In this document: positions 43,097-50,556 of the stretch, piece by piece
How positions within the stretch are numbered: position 1 is the first letter of the stretch
How the letters are laid out: every line of letters starts with the position of its first letter
Source: Streptomyces globisporus
GTDB lineage: Bacteria; Actinomycetota; Actinomycetes; Streptomycetales; Streptomycetaceae
DNA: 64,000 bases
Direction of reading: 5' to 3'
Assembly: GCF_003501885.1 (NCBI RefSeq)
Contig: NZ_QWFA01000001.1
Location: 60,968 to 124,967, forward strand
Position numbers and translations under genes: made by a program
Notes under the pieces: generated by a model
What the model was told of the DNA's origin: nothing
Databases searched by the model: none
The model's input: the letters and a program-made list of their open reading frames with translations, nothing else

Positions 43097-44912
43097 GGAG
43101 GTGGCCCATCAGCGCCTGGAGGTCCCTCTGGTCGAGGCCGCCGCCGACGGATGGCTCCTCGTCGAGGTCTGCGAGCTCCTGGACGGCGGGGTCGTCGAGG
43201 ATCCGCCCCATGAAGAGCAGCTTGTCGCTCAGCCGCTGCTCGACGACCTCGTCGATGCTTCCTTCGGAGGCGAGCACGGTGATGCGGGTCTCCGCTTCGG
43301 GCGCGAGGCCGAGGCGGTGGATCCGGTCGAGGCTCTGCAGGAAGCGTCCGGCGGCGAAGTCGCGGTCGACGTAGACCGCGTCGTGGCAGTCGTGGTGCAG
43401 GCTGATGCCCTCGCCGAGCGTGGCCGGGTTGGACAGCAGCACCATGCAGTCTGGATCCTTCCGGAAGCGCTCGATCTCTGCTTCGCGGTCCTCCGTGCCT
43501 CCGTGGACCATGGCCGGCCGGAACTCCCTAAGGACCCGCTCCAGGGTGTTCAGGCTGCGGATGAACGTGGACCACACCAGGGTCTTGCGGCCCTGGGCCG
43601 CGTTCCTCGCGACGATGGCAAGGACCTCGCGGTACTTCGGGGACATCTCGTAGCTGGGGAGGTCCCGCATGAGGTCGAAGAGCGGGCTGCCCTCGGGCAC
43701 GGCCAGAGGCGGGACCTGGTACGTCAGCGGTTCGTAGCGGGTTGTGCCGACAGCGAGCAGGGCCGGGCTGGTGGCCGCCATCAGCATATAGACGATGATC
43801 TTGCCGAGGGTCTGGAAGTCGCCCTCCGATCCGGCGGCCCGGGCGGAGAACCGGCCGATGAGGGCTTCGTACACCTCGTGGTGCAGCGGGGGCATCGGAA
43901 GCGTGCGGAGGGTCGTCGTCACCGGGGGCAACCCCAGTTCGTGCTTGGTCGTGCGGGTGAACAGCGGGCGCAGCACCTGGCTGGCCTTGGCGAGGTCGCC
44001 GCCGGCCACGGCCTGCGTCACCTTCTGGCGCCCGTACCCGGGCCATACGAAACCGAAGAGGTTCTCGATGTCCTTGACTCCGTTGGGAGCCGGGGTGCCT
44101 GTCAGGATCAGGCGGTGGCGTGCCCGCGGGCCCAGGGCGAGGCAGGCCGCCCCGTACGTTCCCTCCGCGCCGAGTTTCATCCGGTGCGCCTCGTCGAGGA
44201 GGAGTACGGAGGGCCGGACGGTCAGCCACTGGCCGAGCTCTTCGACGGACTGGCTGAGGCGCTCGTAGTTGACGATGAGCACGTCAGCTGCCGGGTCGGT
44301 GTCCCGGGACAGCACCTCCATGCGCAGCGGCTCGCTGAGGCACTGCTCATTCTCGTACTGCCACGACTCGTAGCAGGACTTCGGGCCGACGATCAGCAGG
44401 CGCTCGACGCCCTTGGTCGTGCGCAGCGCCTGGAAGACGGCGAGTCCGACGCGCGTCTTGCCGGCCCCGGGGACGGAGAAGTTGGCCCCGTGGCGCAGCG
44501 AGAGGAGCTTGGCGATGTCCCGACGCTGGAACGAAGTGAGGTCCGCGGTCCACCCGGGGCCGAGAAGCGCGTCGACCTCGTCCTCGTGTACTTCGCCTGC
44601 CCCTCCGGCCGCCGGGTCGAGGCGCTCGGACACCGTCTGGGCGTCGACTGCGGAGTCCGTCGCAAGCGCGGCCAGTTGCGGGTCCCACGAGACGCTCGAC
44701 TGCGCGGGCCATGCCGTAAGCGCCACGAGGTTCGTCAGGAGGTCGTCGATATCGACGTCCATGCTCACGGGAGAGCGCTGCACGCTGCTGCGGAAGCGGA
44801 GGGCGAGACGGCGCAGGTCTGCCTCATGCCCGGCGCCAGCCCGCAAGCGGGCCTTCGCCACGCTGTCACCGAAGCCGATCTCCAGGCTCGGAGCGGTTGC
44901 GGGCATTCCCAT
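43080..44912 (-). CDS. SNF2-like DEAD/DEAH helicase
   Basis: A 610-residue superfamily 2 ATPase. Walker A is FSVPGAGKTRVGLAVF (near residues 145-160), Walker B is LLLDEAHRM (238-246), motif III-like is LILTGTPAPNGVKD (268-281). The C-terminal helicase lobe has LVWSTFIRSLNTLERVLREF, SNPATLGEGISLHHDCHDAV and FLQSLDRIHRLG. SNF2-type proteins of this sort are used in defence (compare DrmD of DISARM, DpdE of Dpd) to move along DNA. The ATG at 44,912 overlaps the ParB-like gene stop (TGATG). It forms a three-gene operon with the ParB-like and DUF3883 genes. Confidence 0.85.
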   Translation of the reverse strand: MGMPATAPSLEIGFGDSVAKARLRAGAGHEADLRRLALRFRSSVQRSPVSMDVDIDDLLTNLVALTAWPAQSSVSWDPQLAALATDSAVDAQTVSERLDPAAGGAGEVHEDEVDALLGPGWTADLTSFQRRDIAKLLSLRHGANFSVPGAGKTRVGLAVFQALRTTKGVERLLIVGPKSCYESWQYENEQCLSEPLRMEVLSRDTDPAADVLIVNYERLSQSVEELGQWLTVRPSVLLLDEAHRMKLGAEGTYGAACLALGPRARHRLILTGTPAPNGVKDIENLFGFVWPGYGRQKVTQAVAGGDLAKASQVLRPLFTRTTKHELGLPPVTTTLRTLPMPPLHHEVYEALIGRFSARAAGSEGDFQTLGKIIVYMLMAATSPALLAVGTTRYEPLTYQVPPLAVPEGSPLFDLMRDLPSYEMSPKYREVLAIVARNAAQGRKTLVWSTFIRSLNTLERVLREFRPAMVHGGTEDREAEIERFRKDPDCMVLLSNPATLGEGISLHHDCHDAVYVDRDFAAGRFLQSLDRIHRLGLAPEAETRITVLASEGSIDEVVEQRLSDKLLFMGRILDDPAVQELADLDEEPSVGGGLDQRDLQALMGHLRGRPA

Positions 44913-46324
44913 CAGCTCTCCCGGGTGGCGTTGAGCAGCCATTCGACGCCGTCCCCCGGCGAGCTGAACGTGCGGCCCGCTTGCTTGGCCAGGCGCGCGA
45001 GACTCGCACGGAGGGTGAGCAGTGCGTCGTCGAAGGAGTCCTCGTCGAGGGCACGCTTCGCCTTCGCCTCGGCGAACTCTGCTGCGCACTGGTTCACGTA
45101 GTCGGCGGCGTCCGTCAGGCGCTCGGGTACCGCGATCTTCCGCTTCTGCAGCTGGGCGTTCTGGCCTGCCATCTTCACTGCGACGTCGAACGTGCCGCGG
45201 GCCGACTTGATCTTCGCAGCGGCCTGCGTGACCTCCGCGGGCGTGAGCTTGGCGCCGGCGAGGGCCGCGGCCTTGGCCTTGAGCAGGTTGTCTGTGAGGG
45301 CCCGGGTCGCCTTCACCACCGCGGTGCCGTCCTGGACCGCGACGCCCGGAAGGCCGGGGATGGACACTGCGGCGGAATCCTGCGCGGCGGGGCGCAGGTC
45401 GGCCGGCAGCCGCTCGTCGAGGAAACGGGTGTGGAAGTCGGCTTCAGCGAGGCGGACCGAGGTCTTCGGGTAGTTCAGGACGACCATCGCGAGCCGGGAC
45501 TCCTTCAGCTGCTCGGCTCCGTCCGGGTCCGTCTTCGCGAGCTTGGTGTAGTCGCGCTGCAGCTCGCGGAGCTTCTCCTGGTGGTCTTCGAAGTCGACCA
45601 GGCGCAGCCCGACGCCGGTGGCCGGGTCCTTGCTGCGGTCGATGGCGTCGTTGACGAGCTCGTAGACCCACCGGTCCTGGCGGAGTGTGGTGGTCTTAAT
45701 GTTGAAGTCCCGTGCCACGTCCTCCGGGCGGCGTCCGTGGGCCAGTTCCTCTTCGATCGCGATCAGACGGTTGATGTAGGAGTATTCGCGCCGCTTGTCC
45801 TTCCGGAGCTGGAGGGCGAGCTCGACGTTGTTGATGTCGCGCCGCGACGTGTCCGCAGGCAGGACCCCCACGCGGATGTCCTTGATCCCGATCTTGCGGA
45901 GGGCCGCGCAGCGGGTATTCCCGTCGACGAGGATTCCGTCGGGGCTGATGATGCCGGGCTCCTTCTGCCCGAAGTCGTCCAGCTCGTCTTGCAGCGCAGT
46001 GAAGTCGGGGTCCGTCTGCGTCGGATTCGCAGGGCTCCGGCTGAGGAGGAGAGCGAGGTAGTCCTGCGCATCCTCGCTCCAGGGTTCCTCTTCGAGTACC
46101 TGGTTCTGCTCGGGGTCCAGCGTGCGCTGGGCGCGGATGCGGTGGGTGTCCGGGTTGAGGTAGAGGAGGTCCACCGGCATGGAGATCACGCTCAGGTGCT
46201 TCTGCTCGCCGCGCCACTCCACCGTGACCTTGGCGCCGTTCTCAGCCATGGCCTGCCTCAGCCGCTCCTCGACCATGGACCGGATCCGCTCGCCCTCGGG
46301 CGGAACACCGAACTTCACAGCCAT
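44912..46324 (-). CDS. ParB/Srx-fold protein
   Basis: A 470-residue protein. Residues 45-160 are a ParB N-terminal-like domain: ISMPVDLLYLNPDTHRIRAQ, then PGIISPDGILVDGNTRCAAL with the nucleotide-binding box VDGNTR (133-138), and RKIGIKDIRVGVLP. Next come helices with an HTH-like part (EDVARDFNIKTTTLRQDRWV). The C-terminal 200 residues are helical. In chromosome ParB this fold binds CTP; in defence loci (DpdB, DndB-like) it is thought to bind NTPs or act on DNA. No parA gene adjoins, so plasmid partitioning is unlikely. It is the first gene of the ParB-SNF2-DUF3883 operon. Confidence 0.8.
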   Translation of the reverse strand: MAVKFGVPPEGERIRSMVEERLRQAMAENGAKVTVEWRGEQKHLSVISMPVDLLYLNPDTHRIRAQRTLDPEQNQVLEEEPWSEDAQDYLALLLSRSPANPTQTDPDFTALQDELDDFGQKEPGIISPDGILVDGNTRCAALRKIGIKDIRVGVLPADTSRRDINNVELALQLRKDKRREYSYINRLIAIEEELAHGRRPEDVARDFNIKTTTLRQDRWVYELVNDAIDRSKDPATGVGLRLVDFEDHQEKLRELQRDYTKLAKTDPDGAEQLKESRLAMVVLNYPKTSVRLAEADFHTRFLDERLPADLRPAAQDSAAVSIPGLPGVAVQDGTAVVKATRALTDNLLKAKAAALAGAKLTPAEVTQAAAKIKSARGTFDVAVKMAGQNAQLQKRKIAVPERLTDAADYVNQCAAEFAEAKAKRALDEDSFDDALLTLRASLARLAKQAGRTFSSPGDGVEWLLNATRES

Positions 46325-46363
46325 AGCCAGGCCTCTCCTAGGTGGGTAAGCAGCCGTACGCGC

Positions 46364-46395
46364 TTGTCAGGAATAATGGCAGGAGTCACTGACAA
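46364..46395. promoter_or_regulatory. Inverted repeat in the divergent promoter region
   Basis: TTGTCAG and CTGACAA form a 7-base inverted repeat with an 18-base, relatively AT-rich spacer (GAATAATGG inside). It lies between the divergent ParB-like and HNH-like genes, so it may be an operator controlling both. No standard -35/-10 pair could be fitted. Visual evidence only. Confidence 0.4.
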
Positions 46396-46451
46396 CGGGA
46401 CAGGTGATCATCCAGACTTGCACGTCTGACGACCCGAGGAACGGAGCAGAC

Positions 46452-47141
46452 GTGACCCTCCCCGCCTGGAACGACCCGGCGCTCAAGGGCGGAACCATGA
46501 TCAGGGGCGCGCTGTGGCTCGTCCAGGAGATCGGTGAGGGCAATACCTTCACCAAGGAGCAGCTGCGCGACGCGTTCCCTGGTGTCTCGCAGGCAGACCG
46601 CCGCCTGCGAGACCTCCGGCCCTACGGGTGGGTCATCCACACGAACACTGAGGACGCCTCGCTCATGGCCGAGGACCAGCGTTTCGTGGAAGCTGGGGTT
46701 CCGGTGTGGGATCCAGCGGCCCGCAAGGCAGCCGCGCCCCAGAAGGCGATCACGGCCAAGCAGATCCAGGCCGTTCTGTCTCGCGACGACTACATGTGCA
46801 CGGTGTGCGGCATCGGCAGTGCAGAACCGTACCTGGACGACTCGAACCAGACGGCAGTGCTTTCGGTCACCCGGCGTACCTCTGTTCTCCTCGACGGCCG
46901 TGAGGAGGAGCTCCTCGTCACAGAATGCAAGCGATGCCGTGCTGGTGGCGGCGGCCAGGTGGTACGCGCCGATGAGGCCCTCGCCGAGATCAAGAACCTG
47001 GACCCAGCAGATCAGCGGCGGCTGGCCCGGTGGGCCGAGCGGGGCCGCCGCGGCTCGACAGCGCTTGAGCGGGCGTGGAATGCCTACCGCCGTCTTCCTA
47101 GCGAAGCACAGGAGGAAGTCCGCAATGCGCTGGACGCCTGA
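46452..47141 (+). CDS. Zn-ribbon/HNH-like protein upstream of dcm
   Basis: A 229-residue protein from GTG 46,452 (ACGGAG 5 bases upstream); GTG 46,404 is an alternative. The N-terminal part resembles a winged helix (RGALWLVQEIGEGNTFTKEQ, ADRRLRDLRPYGWVIHTNTE). The C-terminal part has MCTVCGIG ... TECKRCRAG, four Cys as in HNH-type zinc sites, with a short strand pair between them. A clear HNH catalytic triplet is not obvious, so it may be a DNA-reading or degenerate nuclease module. This wHTH plus zinc module design occurs in HNH restriction enzymes found beside Dcm in actinobacteria. The next gene, dcm, starts 235 bases later on the same strand. Confidence 0.6.
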   Translation: MTLPAWNDPALKGGTMIRGALWLVQEIGEGNTFTKEQLRDAFPGVSQADRRLRDLRPYGWVIHTNTEDASLMAEDQRFVEAGVPVWDPAARKAAAPQKAITAKQIQAVLSRDDYMCTVCGIGSAEPYLDDSNQTAVLSVTRRTSVLLDGREEELLVTECKRCRAGGGGQVVRADEALAEIKNLDPADQRRLARWAERGRRGSTALERAWNAYRRLPSEAQEEVRNALDA

Positions 47142-47376
47142 CCAGCACTGAAGGCCCATCGCGTTTAATGATCATCCTGCGAGCTGCCACTGCTGCCACG
47201 TACACTTCCAGCCTTGTCCGATTCACAGAGGCCGAGAAGCACCCCTGGGCCACCACCTGCGACTATGGTGCTGGCGCGGAGCTGTGCTACCGGATGTCCG
47301 TGTGTTCATGACGGTGGTTGCAGCAGCGCCGCCGGTTCTGCGCTGGAGAGCCTGGCGTGCCTGGAGGGAGATCGAA

Positions 47377-48735
47377 ATGTCGGCTGCCAAGGCTGAGAAG
47401 CCGCTTGAGGTCGTCGAGATCTGTGCAGGCGCGGGCGGTCAGACACTCGGGCTGGAGCGGGCAGGTTTCCGCCACCGCCTCGCCATCGAGCTCGACGACA
47501 AGGCTGCCGAGACGCTGCGCCGCAACCTTGTGGAGTTCCTCGGATACAGCGAAGACCAGGCGCACAACTCCGTAAGGGTCGGCGACGTCGCGGACCCTGC
47601 TGTCTGGAACCCGGTCATCGACGCGGAGGACCTGGACCTTCTCGCCGGAGGAGTGCCCTGCCCCCCCTTCAGCATCGCAGGCAAGCAGCTCGGCTCAAGC
47701 GATGAGCGCGATCTTTTCGCCTGGGCCATCGAGCTCTGCGGAAAGGTGCGGCCGAAGGCCTTGCTGCTGGAGAACGTGCGCGGACTCAGCGCCAACCGCT
47801 TCGCCGGCTATCGCCAGCACGTCCTCGACCGGCTCAAGGAGTACGGGTACATCGCGGACTGGAAGCTCCTACAGGCGGACCAATTCGGCGTCTCCCAGCT
47901 GCGTCCCCGCTTCGTCCTGGTGGCGTTGCAGGAGGAGTACGCACCTTACTTCCATTGGCCTGAGCCCAACCCTGAGAAGGCCATGTCCGTCGGGGAGCTC
48001 CTTGAGGACCTCATGGCGGAGAACGGCTGGACGGGCGCTAAGGAGTGGGCCCAACGAGCTACCGGCATTGCGCCCACTATCGTCGGGGGGTCGAAGAAGC
48101 ACGGCGGAGCCGACCTGGGCCCCACGCGTGCCAAGCGCGCCTGGGCGGAGAAGGGCGTCGACGCGATGGGCGTGGCCAACGAGGCGCCCACTGCAGCCGG
48201 GCCCCCTATCATCGAGGGCTTCCCGCGCCCGAAGCTCACCACGGCCATGGTCGCCCGCATCCAGGGCTGGCAGGACGCGGATAGCGAGGTCTCCCATGGG
48301 GAGGACGACTTCCGCTGGAGGTTCCACGGACGGAAGACCAGCGTGTACCGCCAGATCGGCAACGCGTTCCCGCCTCCCGTCGCTATGGCACTCGGCAAAT
48401 CGATCTACAACGCGCTGAAGATGGAGGGCGAGCCTCACGATCTCGTGGAAACTGCAGATGTCGTCACCGACCCCGTCTACAAACTCCTGCGCAGCAGTAC
48501 ACGGGCGCTGTCAGTCGACCAAATCATCACGAAGCTCTCGGCCGCGGGCACTGCCATGGACCTCCCGACGGTGGAGCGGCACCTCAACCACCTCAAGCAC
48601 GACTTCGAGATGACGACTGTGACGCGTTCCAACGGGGCCGACGCCTACACCCTCGGCGAGTTCAAGGCATTTGTGGGTCAGGACGACCATCAGCGCCATG
48701 ATCTCTTCAGCCAGCACCGTTCAAAGATCAGCTGA
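47377..48735 (+). CDS. dcm: DNA cytosine-5 methyltransferase
   Basis: A 452-residue intact 5mC methyltransferase. Motif I is EICAGAGGQTLGLERAG (14-30), catalytic motif IV is GGVPCPPFSIAG with Cys95, motif VI is LLENVRGL (130-137), motif VIII is QLRPRFVLVA (174-183), and motifs IX-X are GWQDAD and YRQIGNAFPPPVAMALG. The target-recognition region is residues 190-300. After motif X there are about 100 extra residues forming a winged-helix-like domain (DQIITKLSAAGTAMDLPTVE). ATG 47,377 has GGAGGGAG 7 bases upstream; earlier in-frame starts are rejected. Modification target unknown. It may protect the host from the nearby nucleases and fits the DruM role of a Druantia type II locus. Confidence 0.9.
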   Translation: MSAAKAEKPLEVVEICAGAGGQTLGLERAGFRHRLAIELDDKAAETLRRNLVEFLGYSEDQAHNSVRVGDVADPAVWNPVIDAEDLDLLAGGVPCPPFSIAGKQLGSSDERDLFAWAIELCGKVRPKALLLENVRGLSANRFAGYRQHVLDRLKEYGYIADWKLLQADQFGVSQLRPRFVLVALQEEYAPYFHWPEPNPEKAMSVGELLEDLMAENGWTGAKEWAQRATGIAPTIVGGSKKHGGADLGPTRAKRAWAEKGVDAMGVANEAPTAAGPPIIEGFPRPKLTTAMVARIQGWQDADSEVSHGEDDFRWRFHGRKTSVYRQIGNAFPPPVAMALGKSIYNALKMEGEPHDLVETADVVTDPVYKLLRSSTRALSVDQIITKLSAAGTAMDLPTVERHLNHLKHDFEMTTVTRSNGADAYTLGEFKAFVGQDDHQRHDLFSQHRSKIS

Positions 48736-49074
48736 CTGCGCAGGGCAGGAGGCCTGCGCAGTCAGCCTGATCACGCGTCGAGAGCAGCGATCAACTTTTC
48801 CTGCTGCCTCGAGCGCTGAGGGTTTCTTGATCGCCTCGATAGCGAGAGCCTTTGTCTGGTCAGGGTCGAGATCGAGTGACGTTGGCAAGTAGCAGCCGAC
48901 GCCGTCACGCTTCACTGAGTCGATGCGCAGCCCGAGTTCACGGAGTTCGCGTATGCGCCGCTCAGTGTCGAGGGTCTGATGCAGAGTTGGGTGACTGGTT
49001 GACCTGCCCCACCGTTCGTGCGGCAGACCCCATCGCGGGCCGAGCAGGGAGGAATAGCAGTAGGCGGACTTCAT
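48721..49074 (-). pseudogene. Fragment of a winged-helix protein
   Basis: An ORF of about 117 residues whose middle reads RRIRELRELGLRIDSVKRDG, then CYLPTSLDLDPDQTKALAIE, like the N-terminal reading head of restriction HNH enzymes ('RELR-E-GW-I'). Its C-terminus (LTAQASCPAQSADL) is only the reading of the dcm terminator hairpin, so the natural end is lost. Probably a truncated gene. Confidence 0.4.
48731..48766. terminator. Hairpin terminator of dcm
   Basis: A perfect 14-base stem (GCTGACTGCGCAGG and CCTGCGCAGTCAGC) with an 8-base loop; the dcm stop codon TGA at 48,733 lies within the left arm. Confidence 0.85.
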
Positions 49075-49182
49075 GCAGTCGACCTGGACTTGATCCGCTG
49101 ACTGGCATCCGAGGCCAGTGATCCAGCCCGAGGGGCGGGGGCCCAGTGCGGACTGTCAGTGGTTCCTTCTAGTGTGGCGGCC

Positions 49183-50370
49183 ATGAGTGACCTTGATCCG
49201 GACCCAGTCCCATTCGACCGGCTTCAGCAGGCCGACCTCATCGTTGACGCTGTGTATGCCGGGGGGACTGCTGGGACCACTGCCGACGATCCCATCGGCA
49301 AGATCGTGCCGGTCGGCAACCAGGGCGGCTTCCGGTACGCAGGATCCCCGCAGCGGGACACCGTGCGCGTCGCCGTGCTCTACACGTCAGGGAACAACCC
49401 CGACTGGCCCGACGAGCTCGACGTTCAGACCGGGCAGTTCGTCTACTACGGCGACAACCGGAAGCCCGGCCACGAACTGCACGAGACCAGTAGGAAGGGC
49501 AACCTGCTGCTCAGAAAGTGCTTCGAAGCGGCGCACGGTACGGCGCAGGAGCGGGCGGCAGTCCCCCCGTTCTTCCTCTTTGAAAAGAACGGGGGGATCG
49601 GGAGGAGCGTTCGGTTCCGCGGTCTCCTCGCGCCCGGTGGTGAGGGCGTCGCAGCCGACGAAGACTTGGTCGCGATCTGGCGGAGCACAGGGAGGGCGAG
49701 GTTTCAGAACTACCGGTCAGTGTTCACTGTTCTTGATGCCGCGGTGATCAGTCGTGCATGGATCGATGAGCTTCTAGCCGGAGGGAGCGTGGGCAGGCAC
49801 GCACCGAAGGTGTGGACCGACTGGGTTGAGGCAAGGCGCTATGACGCGCTCACCGCCCCCGCGACCACGGTCATCAGGAAACCTGCAGACCAGGTGTCTG
49901 ATGCGGTAGGCCAGGGCATCCTGAAGGAGATCACAGACTTCTACTGCGACCGCTACCACGACTTCGAGGCCTGCGCGCTTGAGCTCTGGCGCATGATGGC
50001 GCCAGCGACCGGCCGCACGGAGCTGACCCCGCCCAGTCGGGACGGGGGGCGGGATGCGATCGGTGAATACCTCCTCGGCCCTGCCGCCGACCCGGTCCCG
50101 GTTGAGTTCGCTCTGGAAGCCAAGTGCTACGGCCCGAAGAACTCTGTGGGCGTTCGTGAGATGTCCCGACTCATCTCCCGCCTCCGAAACCGTCAGTTCG
50201 GTGTCTTCGTCACCACCTCCTTTTTCAACCGCCAGACTTACCAAGAAGTACGCGAGGACCGGCACCCTGTCGTGCTCATATGCGGCAAGGACATCGTCGA
50301 GCTACTCCGGTCGCGCGGGTACACCACGCCGGAGGCAGTCCGGGCCTGGCTGCAGACAGTCACGGGATAG
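49183..50370 (+). CDS. AspBHI-like modification-dependent restriction endonuclease
   Basis: A 395-residue protein from ATG 49,183. The N-terminal half resembles the SRA-like reader of AspBHI-type enzymes: QQADLIVDAVYAGGTAGTTA, PVGNQGGFRYAGSPQRDTVR, VYYGDNRKPGHELHETSRKG, then VPPFFLFEKNGG. The C-terminal half is an Mrr-like PD-(D/E)xK nuclease: PSRDGGRDAIGEYLLG with Asp291, FALEAKCYGPKNSVGVREMS with Glu312 and Lys314, then FVTTSFFNRQTYQEVREDRH. Known relatives cut near 5-methylcytosine in certain contexts. If active, its site must differ from that of the nearby Dcm. The start codon lacks a strong Shine-Dalgarno site. Confidence 0.8.
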   Translation: MSDLDPDPVPFDRLQQADLIVDAVYAGGTAGTTADDPIGKIVPVGNQGGFRYAGSPQRDTVRVAVLYTSGNNPDWPDELDVQTGQFVYYGDNRKPGHELHETSRKGNLLLRKCFEAAHGTAQERAAVPPFFLFEKNGGIGRSVRFRGLLAPGGEGVAADEDLVAIWRSTGRARFQNYRSVFTVLDAAVISRAWIDELLAGGSVGRHAPKVWTDWVEARRYDALTAPATTVIRKPADQVSDAVGQGILKEITDFYCDRYHDFEACALELWRMMAPATGRTELTPPSRDGGRDAIGEYLLGPAADPVPVEFALEAKCYGPKNSVGVREMSRLISRLRNRQFGVFVTTSFFNRQTYQEVREDRHPVVLICGKDIVELLRSRGYTTPEAVRAWLQTVTG

Positions 50371-50445
50371 CGCGGTAGCTAAGAGGCCAGGGGCACTGGG
50401 CCGGGCGGGCGGTGCACTGCCGACGCCTGGAGCGGGCATAGGCAG

Positions 50446-50488
50446 CCCCTGGCGATCGCCCCTCGGAAGGAGGGCCGATCGCCAGGGG
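50446..50488. terminator. Long hairpin terminator
   Basis: A perfect 13-base outer stem (CCCCTGGCGATCG and CGATCGCCAGGGG), with further pairing inside (CCCTC and GAGGG) around GGAAG. It lies between two convergent genes and is likely bidirectional. Confidence 0.85.
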
Positions 50489-50556
50489 CTTTGCTGCTGC
50501 CTTGATCCTGAGGAGAAGCAATCAGCGGGAAAGCTGCGGAGGAAGGAGCCGGGAGC

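Noticed and set aside
42999..45101. A 700-codon open frame on the plus strand
   Set aside because: It lies opposite the SNF2 helicase, whose motifs are unmistakable; the plus-strand product is Val/Arg/Gly-rich nonsense caused by high GC.
42242..46324. Interpretation as a Dpd (7-deazaguanine) system
   Set aside because: ParB-like and SNF2 proteins are shared, but no DpdA (TGT-like) or other Dpd gene is present.
44912..46324. ParB as a plasmid partition protein
   Set aside because: No parA gene nearby, no parS-like repeats around the gene, and it is coupled to a helicase and a nuclease.
44897..46429. A 510-codon open frame on the plus strand
   Set aside because: Shadow of the ParB-like gene, whose VDGNTR box and neighbours are convincing.
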